In this document: one piece after another, positions 35,127 through 46,251 of the stretch
Numbering within the stretch: the stretch's first letter is position 1
Layout: each line of letters starts with the position of its first letter
Source of the DNA: Zopfochytrium polystomum
Taxonomy: Eukaryota; Chytridiomycota; Chytridiomycetes; Chytridiales; Chytridiaceae
Direction: 5' to 3'
DNA length: 64,000 nucleotides
NCBI GenBank assembly: GCA_025765615.1
Contig: JAIVFJ010000043.1
Coordinates: 310,001 to 374,000 of the forward strand
Made by a program: the position numbers and the translations under genes
The notes under the pieces: model-generated
What the model saw: only the letters and a program-made list of their open reading frames with translations
Told to the model about the DNA's origin: nothing
Database searches by the model: none

Positions 35127-35354
35127 GCTTACACGACTGCACTTTGCGGGAGTTTAGAGCAGTAGTGGGCGTATTCGTTGTGTCAGCGCATCGAGAAGAA
35201 CCTCAGGAACGTTTCAACCAAACATGGGAGGAAAGGACAGTACCGTGCTGCCATCCTAATTTCTTGTGTTGAACTGTTTTCATAACGTGGTCGTCGGTGG
35301 TAATTTAGAATGTGCCAACCAAAAGTTCCACTGGCGTCTGGAAGGTCTTCGGCC

Positions 35355-36333
35355 ATGTCACATCTCTTGCGGGCGAAGTACCTGCCGCACGTCGCCTTTG
35401 GCACATTTTGCTACTTTACGGGAACCTATACAGCCTTTCACGTGCATCGGATATGGAAGCTGCCACCACCGGAGGAGAACGCGTGGCATCCGGATAAGCA
35501 GGCTTCCTGCACTCATGCGTACACCGCCCTCGCCCCGATATACGACAACAAGATCGGCTGGGACGAGTGGCTCATGGGTTTGCACGGCAAGCGGAAGAAG
35601 CTCATTGCGATGGCAAACGTGCGCATCTCCCTTTTCCCTCTCTTCCTAACTTTCTCCCTACTTGAGCGTTCTAACACATTCGAAAAAGGGTAATGTTTGC
35701 GAAATCGCTGCAGGGACTGGTCGCAACCTCCAATATTATCAGAACAACAAGGCCGTCACTGGGCTGACCCTGACGGACAGCAATCCGCAGATGCTTCAGG
35801 AAGCTTTCGGAAAGTTCAAGGAAAGCAAAGGGCACGGTATGCCGCCCACGCACTTTTCGCTGTTGGATATAGTCGAGTACGGTCAGCTCGGGACGGCACC
35901 GCAGGGAGAAGCGTCCGCGAGCGGATCGCCATCCGATCGTGGGCACCTTGCCGATGGGAAATTCGACACAGTGGTGGACACGTTTGGCCTGTGTTCTATG
36001 AGCGATCCGGTGGCGGGGTTGCGGGGTATGTCGCGGTTGGCAGGTGCGGACGGGCGCATCCTGCTGCTGGAGCACGGGCGTTCGCGACCGGGCGAGTCTT
36101 TTGTCAGGCGAGCGGTGCGGTCCAGCTGGCTGGTTGGCCAGCTGAACGTTGTGCTGGACAAGACTGCGCCGGACCACGCGCGGCAGTGGGGATGCTGGTG
36201 GAATCGAGATATCGAGGAACTGGTGGAGCGGGCAGGGCTGGAGGTCGTCAGCGCGAGGCGGTACCACTTTGGCACGACCGTGTTAATTGAGGCACGGCGA
36301 TCTCCTGAGCCAGCCTCGACTTTGGTTTTGTAG
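35355..36333 (+). CDS. OMS1-like SAM-dependent methyltransferase
   Basis: Predicted mitochondrial-membrane class I methyltransferase of the yeast OMS1 kind. Exons 35355-35618 and 35689-36333 join in phase, giving about 302 residues. A short hydrophobic N-terminal segment (HVAFGTFCYFTGTYTAF) could be a membrane anchor. Then YDNKIGWDEWLMGLHGKRKK, family-typical sequence before the SAM loop. The SAM-binding motif CEIAAGTGRN crosses the intron. Further motifs are DTVVDTFGLCSM and GRILLLEHGRS. An in-frame ATG at 35310 would add 15 residues. Substrate unknown; yeast Oms1 is tied to mitochondrial RNA or respiratory-chain maintenance. Confidence 0.8.
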
Positions 36334-36774
36334 TCAGTCGCAGAATTCCGAGCTGTTCGCAACGCCAGGTGGTTTTCCATCGCCTCTCTTGTCAAACAGT
36401 CTTGGCTCGAATCTTCGGTTGTTCTTTGGAGAGAGAGAGAGAGAGAGAGGTGGAGACAGACTATGGTTTTTTACCACAACACTCGATAGCAAAACGGTGA
36501 AACACGACAACAACAACAACCACATTTGGAAAGCGTGGCGTTGGAGATGGGTGACAGCAACAGCAACAGGAGCAGCAGCAGGAGCCGCAGCACAAGCCAG
36601 GTAGGGCGCAACGGAGAGTAGACTGCCGGTTAGGCGGGCGGGCGGGGGTGCCGCGCGAAGAGGATAACGGGGCATCGGAGGGGCGGGCAGGTGGGGGTGG
36701 TGAGCGGATGGATGGATGGATGGTGTGGGACACGACCGCGTCTCTCGCGAAACAACGCGATCAGAGACGCCGCA
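36334..36774. other. Intergenic region with simple repeats
   Basis: (GA)n at 36430-36450, CAA/CAG/AGC-rich runs to ~36600 and (GGAT)n at 36707-36723. Promoter space for the transporter gene. Confidence 0.6.
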
Positions 36775-38664
36775 ATGGCGGACAGACTGAGGAAACTGGT
36801 CACACGCCGCAAACTGCGAACGTGCGCCAGCGCACATCCGATCACACATACTTGCACACACTCTCTCACGCATTCGCACGCCGAAAACACACTCTCAATG
36901 CTCCTCGCCCCCACCGTGTAACCCCTGAAAAGCAGGCCAACGACAAATTCGTCAACAAGTGTTTACGAGTCATTTTCATCGCGCTCCTAATCGATATCCT
37001 GGCCTTCACAATCATCCTACCTTTGTTTCCTCGCATCTTGGAGCACTATGACAGAGTGGATGGGGCGAACGAGGTTCGTTCTGCAGCCTACCACCCGACC
37101 TGCCTCACCTTCTGCCCTTATCCCCCAGAGCTCTGCTTACTACCAAATGCTGTCAATCGTGAGAAAATTCAAAGAGTCGATCGGCGCCACTGGATCACGA
37201 ATGGACATCGTCATTTTTGGTGGACTCCTCGGTTCACTATTTTCATTTCTTCAGTTCGTCAGCAGCCCATTCATTGGAAGTTTAAGCGACAGATACGGCA
37301 GAAAGAACGTGCTGCTTATTAGCATGATTGGCAATGCCGTGTCCATGGGTCTATGGATTGTTTCCAAGTCGTTCTTAGTGTTCGTCCTTTCGCGTGTGGT
37401 TGGGGGTCTTACCGAAGGGAACGTCCAAATGTCGATCGCCATGATATCCGACATTACCACTCGAGAAACACGGTCACGGGGTTTGGTAGGAGAAGAGCCG
37501 CGTTTCCGCCAATTTAGATTATCTGCTCACTCTCCGTTCACAGGCATTGGTGGGAATCGCCTTCTCCATTGGATTCACGGTCGGACCCCCACTCGGTGCA
37601 TATTTCGCGTCAGTAGACCTCATCAAAGTGTTTCCTGCGCTGGAGGGCTGGCCCATCAACAGCTACTCGTCGCCAGCCCTCTTCGCCTTTGTCCTGATCG
37701 TCATCGAAAGCATCTACATGGCGATCGCACTCCCCGAAACACTCAACTTCAAGAAGAAGCGCCATTCAGTTGCGCCTGCAAAATCGTCGGCCACCTCAGA
37801 CCCTTCAGCAAGTGACGCAGGCGACTCAACGCTTCGAAAGCGGTCGACGAAAAAGGATCAAGGGGCGAGCAAAGAATCTGCCAACGCGACCACTCCAGTT
37901 GCCATTCCAACTGCAACACCAAACCAATTGTCTCTACTGCATTTCTTGTTTCTCTTTTTCTTCTCGGGGATGGAGTTCACTCTCACGTTCCTCACGCACG
38001 ATCGATTCCAATTCACCCACGTGCAGCAAGGAAAGTACTTGGCTATGCTTGGTATCTTGTCCGCCTGTGTCCAAGGAGGCTACGTCCGTCGCTTTGCCCA
38101 CAAGCTGGTGAGCTTCGTGCAAGTTCGAATGCGTTTTTTGGGGGGGCGTTTTGCACTCACGTACTTCCAACTGCATTCATTAAACAGGTCGCGGAGCGTG
38201 ATATTGTCGTTCAAGGAATGATCTCATGTGCCATGGGCCTCGGATGTATTGGCCTTCTCGCAGTGCCACCGGTCCAGTACACCGGTCAACCTATCGGCGC
38301 GGCTTGGCTCTATGTCGGTGGAATGTGCCTTGGCTTTACCAGTGGAACAGTAGTGACGACTCTGACCAGTCTAGCAAGTCTTGCAACTGGCTTGAGGAAG
38401 CCAGCCGGCCCTGACCACGACGAGGACGAAGAGATCGATGAAGGCAGCGACCGTGGTCGTGTTTTGGGGACCTTCAGGTCGCTGGGGCAGTTGGGCAGAT
38501 CCCTGGGCCCTCTCGCGGCGTGTTCTGCTTACTGGTTGCTTGGCAGCAAGATTGCCTATGGTGTCTCAGCTGTCCTCATTTTGCTGTTATCTGTGTACAG
38601 TGATGCGATTTTGCCTTTTGTTCCCCCGACCGGGAGAGTCCTTCCAGCGAAGAAGAAAAACTGA
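36775..38664 (+). CDS. Major facilitator transporter, MFSD10 (TETRAN)-like
   Basis: Membrane transporter of the major facilitator superfamily. Exons from ~36938 to 37072, then 37130-37483, 37543-38106 and 38188-38664 are phase-consistent. Membrane helices start with CLRVIFIALLIDILAFTIIL. The A-motif loop is SDRYGRKNV. Further matches to MFSD10 are VIFGGLLGSLFSFLQF, GGLTEGNVQMSIAMISDI, ALVGIAFSIGFTVGPPLGA and FSGMEFTLTFLTHDRFQF. A charged loop (about 37755-37920) separates the two halves. A short first exon at 36775-36798 with a GTCACA donor is a guess for the start. MFSD10 is proposed to export organic anions in animals; substrate here is unknown. Confidence 0.85.
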
Positions 38665-38894
38665 GACTTTCAACCCTTTACTTCTCTCGACGAAATGTGA
38701 ATAATTCGCTGGGGAGAGCCTCTGTTTCGAACACCAGCGCTGTAGTTTCGGCGAACACAAAAGAATGTCAGACGTTGTATGTTGCATGTCTCCACACTTT
38801 TGTTTGCAAAAAAAAATATAGGACCGCTTCACGTTTGAGTTCCATATTAAGACTTGTTGCAAAAAAAGAGAAGTTCTAGGCTCTATTAAGAAAC

Positions 38895-40970
38895 TCAAGC
38901 TGTGCAAGGCGTTCCCGCCTTTTTCGCATCCGCAATAATAACATCGGCAGCTTTTTCAGATGCCATGTAAATGGGAGTAACTTAGGAAAAATGTCAGCGC
39001 CCCGGGATTTACGAAATTCATTTCCTCACCAATAAAGATTCCTGGAATTTTGGGGAAAACGGAAGCATCCACGACACGAAGGTTCTTTGCACCGCGTACG
39101 CGGAAGCCAGAGTCGAGAACAGCCATCTTGTCGCCATCTTTGCCGATTTTCGCTGTGCAACAAGCGTGGTGGCCCCAGGCGTTCTTCTTGATGTGGTCAA
39201 TGATTTCGTCGTCGGTGTCCACAGAGCTTCCCGGCACGAGCTCGGTCTTCAGGAACGGCTTGAGAGCGAAAAAGTTCCCGAGGCTGCGCATATTCTTGAC
39301 CTGCTGCAGCACAGCCTTCAGGTCGCCATCGCCGTCGGAAAAGTAATTGAAGTTGATGTTCGGGCGGACGCGCGGATTTGAAGATGCCAAGGTCACCTCT
39401 CCATTGGTGTTGTTGGTACGAGCCTTGAGAGCTAAGAATGACAGCTGGTTCTTGTACTTGGCAAGGTCCTGGGAGTAGCCAGTCCGGTATCCAGAGAAGG
39501 GGGCAGCCACTGCAAACAGGTACGTGTCGACCTTGCCGCCGGAGAATGACTTGCGCGTGGAGCCAAGAATGCCGCCGTTTGTTCCGTACACCGCCTGCTT
39601 ACCCTTGCTCAAAAAGTCCAAAACGCAAGGGTCTGCCGAGTTGCCAGGGAGGAACAAGCACTTTGTGGTAATGTCCCAGTCATCGTTCATTTCGTAATTG
39701 ACGGAAACCTCGTACCGATCCTGCAGGTTTTTGCCGACGCCAGGGAGGTCAATCCTTGTTGTGATGTTCAGCGCCGACAGTTGAGACTTTGGCCCGATAC
39801 CCGACAGGATAAGGATTTGGGGCGTGTTGTAACTGCCGGCAGACAAGATGACCTCGCGGTTGACGTAGATTTCCTCCAAATTCGGAAGAGCGTTGCTTTT
39901 GTCGGATAGGGGAGAGGCATGGTAAAGTGACTTTCCTTTTGCGACCTGGACTCCGTACGCGTTGTTGTTATCGTCGAGCAAAACCTTGGTAACCAGAGTG
40001 TCCATCATGATATCCAGATTGCTAGGGTACTTTGCCTTCGTTGCAAGAAGAAACTCAATAAGTCCAGTGCGGTTTCCATTGAGAATGCTCAGGGGGGCTT
40101 CACGCGAGTTAGGTTAAGTTCCAAAGTGACGACAGGCAAACTCACGCAAGTGCCATCCTTCTTTCTCGTTCGCGCCTGGATAGTTGATGTCATCGAAAAG
40201 AGTGACAGGAGTGGATAGACCGAAAGCAGCGATGGTGGCCAGAAGCTTCACATCAACTGGAGTAAGCGCAGCTCGTAAATCTGGCTGTGAGATTGGAAGC
40301 CAACCACCAGTGCCGTGGTTGCCGAGAATGGAGAGGGCGTAGTGGTTGTCCTCCATTTTCTCGAAATACTTTCTCATGTTGGAGTTCGCCCATGAACTGT
40401 CTCCAGTGAGAGAGGCAAGGTCGTCGAAATCAGACTCGAAAGGGTACACCTTATGTGTTTCAAAGCGTCAAATTCCACGACTTTTGCGCAGCGTAGCCCT
40501 TACCGCAAACATGGCGTTGTGGGCGGTACAGCCTCCAAGCCCGCTCGACCGAGGGTAGAAAACATTCTGGTTTCCGTACGGAGATCCCGCTGGGTAATGT
40601 TGAACGAAGTAGTCCCACGCTTTTAAAAAATAGATTATTAGTCGAAGCACGATAAAGTCAAAATATAAAGAAAAGAAGGGTCATCACCGATGTTGGGATC
40701 TTCTGTTGAGAGAGGGTGAAGGGCAGGTGTGGACACGACGGCGTTGTTGTAGGTAGAGCCGGCCTCGATCAGAAGGACTTTGTAGCCGGCAATGGCAAGG
40801 CGGGCCGAGAGGGGACCGCCACCGGCCCCCGAGCCGACCACGATGTAGTCATACTTCGACTTGCATGTAGCTGCCGATGCCGAAGGCTGGGAGAGGACCA
40901 CGGCGACGACGGCGGCGGCCCCTGCGGCCACCACTCGCCGCAAGACGCTGCGTTTCCTGTCAAGTGCCAT
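38895..40970 (-). CDS. Secreted GMC-family FAD-dependent oxidoreductase
   Basis: Glucose-methanol-choline family enzyme: oxidises an alcohol or sugar using FAD. A signal peptide follows ATG 40970 (RVVAAGAAAVVAVVLSQPSASA). An FAD-binding motif (YDYIVVGSGAGGG), the adenine-binding Glu in LLIEAG, and GGCTAHNAMFAV are all present. The second GMC signature is ILSAGSYNTPQILILSGIGP. The catalytic region is WGHHACCTAKIG, with the active-site His in HHACCT. The end is LRVVDASVFPKIPG then a last exon from ~38982 to the TGA. About six exons. An upstream in-frame ATG (41093) would hide the signal peptide, so it is less likely. Substrate cannot be told. Confidence 0.9.
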
Positions 40971-41331
40971 GGAATCGGTTGAATAGAGGAGTGGGTGGAG
41001 GGGTGCCGCTGCAAGACGACGATGATGGCTTACGACTGTGGTTGGGACGATGGGGGTATTAATACTGCGACTTATTTTTACCAATGACCTCATTGATTTT
41101 GCCTTTCAGTGTTTCTTTTGCCCTTTTTCGTAAAAGAAATATGACTTTCAATTTCTTTTTGGTTGGTGGGGGAATTCATGGAAGAAAGAGAAAGGCAAAA
41201 AAGATTGCACGTCGCCATGCAGACCGCAGAATTTTTCCTCCCTTTTTTGGCGAGGCTATCCGCAAAGATACCTTGTGCCGCGGCGGATGCGGATATTGGG
41301 AATTTCTGAGCTCATGGTGTAGTGACGCCAT

Positions 41332-42955
41332 TTAGAAACGAAAAGATGGCTCAGTCTTTTCATTTTTAAGGTTAAAAAACAGAATTAGAAAAAGAAACGA
41401 AAAGTTGGGAGAAGAAAAGAAAAGCAGAAAAGCGTAACAAAAAAAAAAAAAAATTTTTTTTTCGTCTTCAAATAAAACCGAAAACGGCTGTTCCAAAGGA
41501 GCTCTCTTCCTGTCTCTCTCAATGTCATTGGTGGCAATGAGACTGTATAATGCAGTTGGCACGTAGAATGCTTTCTTGATGACAATTTTGACACTGTTTG
41601 ATAGAGTAATCCTCATTGAGCCAGATCCCTTCATCTTGAGTGGTGGGGACTCCTCATCTATGGTGCCAACAGTAGAGTCTTTCTCTTCATATGAGGTGAA
41701 CAGGTGGAGGTCTTTGAGAATGGTCCTTGGGCAGCCAGTGTCAACAACAATTGGGGACTCTCTGAAGACAGCTGAGTGCGATGAGAGGAGGGCAACAGAT
41801 TTTGGAACATGAGGTGCAGAGCAGAAGTTAGAGGTTCTCTTTTGGTGCACCTGAGGTGGAGGCCTTGGGCCTACTGAAAATTTGACTCCCCTAAATCACT
41901 GTAGTCAGACTCAGTCTCATACTCGCTGAGAGACTCTGAGGCGTCCAGGGCTGCAACAAGGGCTACTGGGGCATCTGCCTTCCTTGCAAGGCAGTCTGGC
42001 ATAGTGGTTCTTGAGGCCACACTGGTGACAGACGACAACACTGTCAACTACTGAAGCATCTCGTTGCTGTTGGTCGACAGTTGCCGATGCTGCAGGTGGG
42101 TTGTTGTTGCTGTTCCTCTCTCTCTGGCTGCGGCGACGCTCAGACTGCTCCCAGTTCTGGTGACCACCTTGGTCAGGTCGCTCCTAACAAGGCCTCTCCT
42201 GACGGTTGCTGCATTGCTTCTCACAATGGTCAAAGCGAGCATGATGCCGCTCTAACCTGTCTGCCCGTCGGGAGGGGCCATCGTTCCGTCAACCTTGGGG
42301 ACCACTGAGTAGGGCTGCCTCGTTCCTGGGTCGGCAGGTGGCTCCACAAAGTCTTCAGGGTTGCAGTTGAGGGCCTCCATAATCTTCAGGTAATCGAACA
42401 GACCAGTGATGTCTGTGATGGTGCCGTCATCAATCTTGCTCATATAGTGGTTGACTTGGGGAAACCAGTATTTGTTGTTCTTGAAACTTTGGTTTAGTAT
42501 TGTGGTTACTGTTCAAAACCGAACAGAAGGCCTTTTTTGGATTTGCACCCAAAAATCTGCACAGTTGAATCTGCACAGTACTTTCTCTTAATAAATCACG
42601 TGATCTGTCATATTCCCAGGGCTGCCTTGTCACCTTCATTCTCGTCCGCCGGTGCCACCATCCAGGCACGACCTGGTCAAGAAGCAGTGGCCTGTGCCCT
42701 CCCAGTGAGGCTGTCGCACTCCCATCGCCAGCACCCATCACTTGGCGCTTGGTTTCAGCAGCTTCTTGCAGACAGCGCCATTGCCCGTCTGTGTCCAGTG
42801 TTCCAGCGCCCTTGCAGCCAACCATACCCCCAATATTGAGTATGCTAGTGGTGACAGACTGCATGTGCCTGCAAGGCTCCAGTGCTCCAGGCTCAGCCAT
42901 CTCTCCTCCTGTAACTTTTGGTGTGCAGTCGCCTGCAACATAGCTTAACCCGCAT
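41332..42955 (-). pseudogene. Ty1/copia retrotransposon relic (gag and protease part)
   Basis: Minus-strand decayed copia fragment. From the 5' side: gag-like frames with a zinc-knuckle-like CHQCGLKNHYARLPC (near 42030), then a protease region with IVVDTGCPRTILKDLHLF and the family block FYVPTALYSLIATNDI. Several stops and frame breaks. It stops abruptly at an A/T homopolymer (about 41440-41462) before any integrase. A likely LTR end (TCTCACA on minus) lies at 42956, directly upstream of gag. Confidence 0.8.
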
Positions 42956-44640
42956 TGTGAGACTGTGCTCTCTAAATCTCCTCACCCTGGGCTGGAGGTG
43001 GAAATAGAGCAATGGCCTAAATACCAATCCTATCTAATGAAAAGGGGCAAAAGAAGGTGTCTAGGGGTCACCAGACAGGAAAATGTATTTGGAGTCTACT
43101 AAAGCCCATCATCAAACACAAAAGAAACTCTTTAAACACAAAAAAGAGCAGTTATCACACATCTAAAAGGGAAACATAAGAAAAGTGTGACAAAGGTGGC
43201 ACAATCACAAAAGAAAGTGCAAAATGCCTCTGGTCCAAGACACAGAGAAACCCCAATGGCAAAGCCAAAGGGACCGAATCACTCAGTAAGGAATGAGACT
43301 TAGGGCAACAAAGGGGGCGCCTTAAGGCAGCACCAACCAATCTGTGCCAGCTCCTTTCCAAGGCAGAAGCCAAGGGGGAAGGCAAGAGAGTGGGGAGGAA
43401 AGTGGCCAGGTCCCAACCTGTTGGAGCCACCACCTTGGAGCACCAGCTCCCTCTCTGCCAAAGACAAGCCCTAGGTTGGAGGGGGTTGGACACAAAGGGC
43501 AAACACAAGGAACAGTTAGTGTGCAGAGATGCCTGTTGGATCAAACCAGAACTGTTTTCCACTTAACAGAACCAGACACATCTTGTCTCACTCCCAAGAG
43601 AGGTTCCAACTCAATCCAAGGAGGGGGCACACAGGGTGGGAGACAGTGGGACTCTTCTTGCTTCATCCTACTAGGACACAGACATCTGCCTCGCCAGGCC
43701 AGAGGAATCCCCTATCTTAGAAGCAAGGAAGGTTAAAACCCACTCCCACACACAAGTGTGGCACCATGACATCACAGGCATTAATCTGAGAGAAAGAGGG
43801 TCTGAACCCAGTGAAGACCAGGCCCACCAGAGGCCACAGGAGCCAACAACCAGGGAGATGGGGGCATACCTGAGAGACCATTTCTGTAGCAGTACCTGAC
43901 CAGCCAGCTCATTCATATCACCTTGAGAGACCTGGATTTGACTAGATGTATTGACAGGAACCTAGAGGCACCACCACAGATTTACCCTCTATCCTTCCAT
44001 CACCAAGTGGTTCCTACCCAGTCCAACCTAAGCAGCATGCAGAATGGTGAGGTGCACTGGGGCTTGAACCCAGCACACTGCCATGATGGCCAAGAGGACT
44101 TCAACCTCCTGTCACACACCAGGGGACTGCCACCCCCAGCTCATACACACAGTCAGGAAGAAAAGGGCAGGCAAGGGACTTCAGGTACAGTTCTCACAGT
44201 CAACAAGAAGGGAGGGCAGCAGTTTAAATAAGAGAGGGTTGGAATCACAGGGAGGAGAGGAAAAAGGAGGGAAAACACATACAAAACAACAAAACAATAA
44301 ATAAAACAGTAAAGAACAGAATGGATGGGTGATTCACCAAATGGGGCTGAGCCATCAACAAAAAGAGACAGCTCAGAGAATCATGGGGCCATTTCTTGGC
44401 AGATAGCCACCAGAGCAGAGTGGAGGGGGGGGTGGAGGAACTGGCAAGAAATGATTGGTGCAGACAAGAAGACACTCACCACAGCCACAGAAAGAAAGGA
44501 AGACACACAAAGAGAGACAGTAAACAAACAACTAAATAAAAGATAAAACAAGAAAAAGAGCCAAAACAAAGGAAAATACTAATTGGAAAAATAAGTAAAA
44601 ATCATCAACAGAAAGAGAAAGAAAAGCCCTGTCTTCTCAT
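42956..44640 (-). repeat. CpG-poor repeat region, probably the relic's LTR at its left end
   Basis: On minus it ends CACAGTCTCACA, like the repeats at 19927 and 23252, and shares spaced motifs with them (ACCCTGGG, GGCCTAAA-type, GTCTAGGGG). The right border of the LTR could not be found. Beyond about 43.2 kb the DNA has scattered short open frames, very few CpG and two T-arm-like motifs (near 43.8 and 44.06 kb). No gene recognised. Confidence 0.45.
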
Positions 44641-44860
44641 ACCACTCATATGAGGCATTACATCATGGTAGCTGGGCATCTGGACTTTGCACTTCTCCCA
44701 CAGAAGTGGTTCAGTCCTTAGTCATTCCAAAAGTGAGGGGTTATTAGCTGGACATGGTGGACTTTGCAGCCCAACAGTCTGCATGTCTCAAACTTGGCAC
44801 CTTCCCAATTGAAGGGAGCGCTCTAACCACTGAGCAAGGAAGCCCAATGCCAGCAGTTGA
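44640..44860 (-). repeat. tRNA-derived SINE-like sequence
   Basis: On minus, 44855-44785 contains a perfect D-arm/A-box (GCTCAGTGGTTAGAGC), an anticodon-type stem-loop with TTCAATT in the loop (would read CAA, Leu) and a decayed T-arm (CCAAGTTTGAGAC). The acceptor stem does not pair, so it is not a working tRNA. A related GCTGG...GGACTTTGCA block occurs twice (about 44671 and 44750), with a 7-bp hairpin at 44692-44710. Confidence 0.4.
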
Positions 44861-44899
44861 GCAAACACTGACTCACTCAGTCTGCAGCCATTGTACAGA

Positions 44900-45008
44900 A
44901 TAATAATAATAATAATAATAATAGTGACAGGTGACGCAGGTGCGACAACAAGTGTCAGTCAGTGGCTTATGTGGACAACCAATAATAATAATGAAATAAT
45001 AATATATG
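44900..45008. repeat. (AAT)n tracts
   Basis: Two AAT/ATA runs, at about 44901-44925 and 44981-45006. Confidence 0.85.
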
Positions 45009-45289
45009 CAGCAGAGTCCAAGCCGAATGCGTGTATAACGCGCTTCGAGACAGGTGGATAATCCTCACAATTATCAGTGAAAAAGTGGGTATACACTCTT
45101 TTATTTGAGGTCACAGGCTTGACGGCCTGTCGTCCTCACAGCATGGCTATGCTTGCACTTCATTCCATCCTCCTCCTTTCACACAATTGTTAGTCGTCCT
45201 TCCACCCCTCCTCCACCTTCCCCTCCCACCACCCCACCAACGCCTCCCCTCGCAAAGGGAAGCAGTGGTGACGCGACGCGGACGGCGAG

Positions 45290-45700
45290 TTGGGCCTCGT
45301 CGTCGGCGGCACCAGCCTCAGCAACGCCACAACAGCTGCAACAACGGCCGCGGCGGCGGCGACGGCCCCCGTCGACCCGTACTACACGAGCCTGACTCGG
45401 TTCGCGGACGGCGGCTGCGGCAGCCGTGCTGGCGCCGTGCTGTCGTGGCGGCGGGTGTACGCGCGGCAGGCAGCGGTGCGGCGGCGGCTGTTCCACGCGG
45501 CGACGGCGGCGGGAGGCGGCGGCGGCCGCGCACGCGGACGCCGTGTCGTGCGTCGAGGTCGTTGGGGGCGGAACCGGCTCTGCTGTGGTGGTGTCGGGGA
45601 GCTGGGACCGCACGGTCAAGGTGTGGCGGGTGGTGCGCGGTGGAGGTGCGGGGCGCGCGGGTCCCGGTCGCGACAGGGCTGCTGCGGCGGCGCGGGGCGA
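45290..45700 (+). pseudogene. F-box/WD40-type gene fragment
   Basis: Very GC-rich. One frame gives DPYYTSLTRFADGG and SWRRVYARQAAVRRRLF, like the end of an F-box. The next frame gives HADAVSCVEVVGGG then VSGSWDRTVKVWRVV, an unmistakable WD40 repeat. The rest of a WD propeller is missing and the frame changes between the parts. It may be a decayed gene, or a short gene with a small intron near 45510. Confidence 0.5.
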
Positions 45701-46251
45701 GACGGGCTGCGACAGCGGCAGAGGCTCGCAGCGGCTGGGGGGATGTACTTGCCTCAGTTCCACAGGCGCGAGGCGGCGGCGGCGGATACCACAGCTGCCA
45801 CAGCACGTAACAGTTATTCTGCATCAACCCACGCAGTGTGACCCATTCCAACATTCCTGTTGGTAAGCTTCAACCGTCAGTCCCCATCTGCGGCTCAGCC
45901 AGTAGCCACTTGCTCTAAGCAACAGCAGTGCATTGCAGCACTGCCCAGGTAGCAGTGAGCCTGCAACAAACAGACGCACAAAACAGTGATAGTAATGCGG
46001 TTCTCCTTTGAGCTAGTCGTGGAAGTGAGGGATAGGTGCCTCTCCACCCCCATGCGGCCATAGACCGAGCCCTTGCCTCATCCCGCTCACCGCCTTGCTG
46101 TGGCGGTAGCTTGCGCGGCAGCTGAATCCTCACACAATTTGTGTCTGCCCTTCTATTTGTGTTCGATTTTCGACGGAAAGGACAATGCATGGACAGCCAT
46201 ATTCCAACAGTTTTCTGTATATTTTTTTATTTTTTTATTTTTCACATTCAC

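Noticed and set aside
44785..44855. Functional tRNA-Leu(CAA)
   Set aside because: Acceptor stem does not pair and the T-arm is degraded.
45179..45763. Minus-strand 194-codon frame
   Set aside because: Ala/Pro/Arg-rich shadow; the plus strand carries a recognisable WD40 motif.
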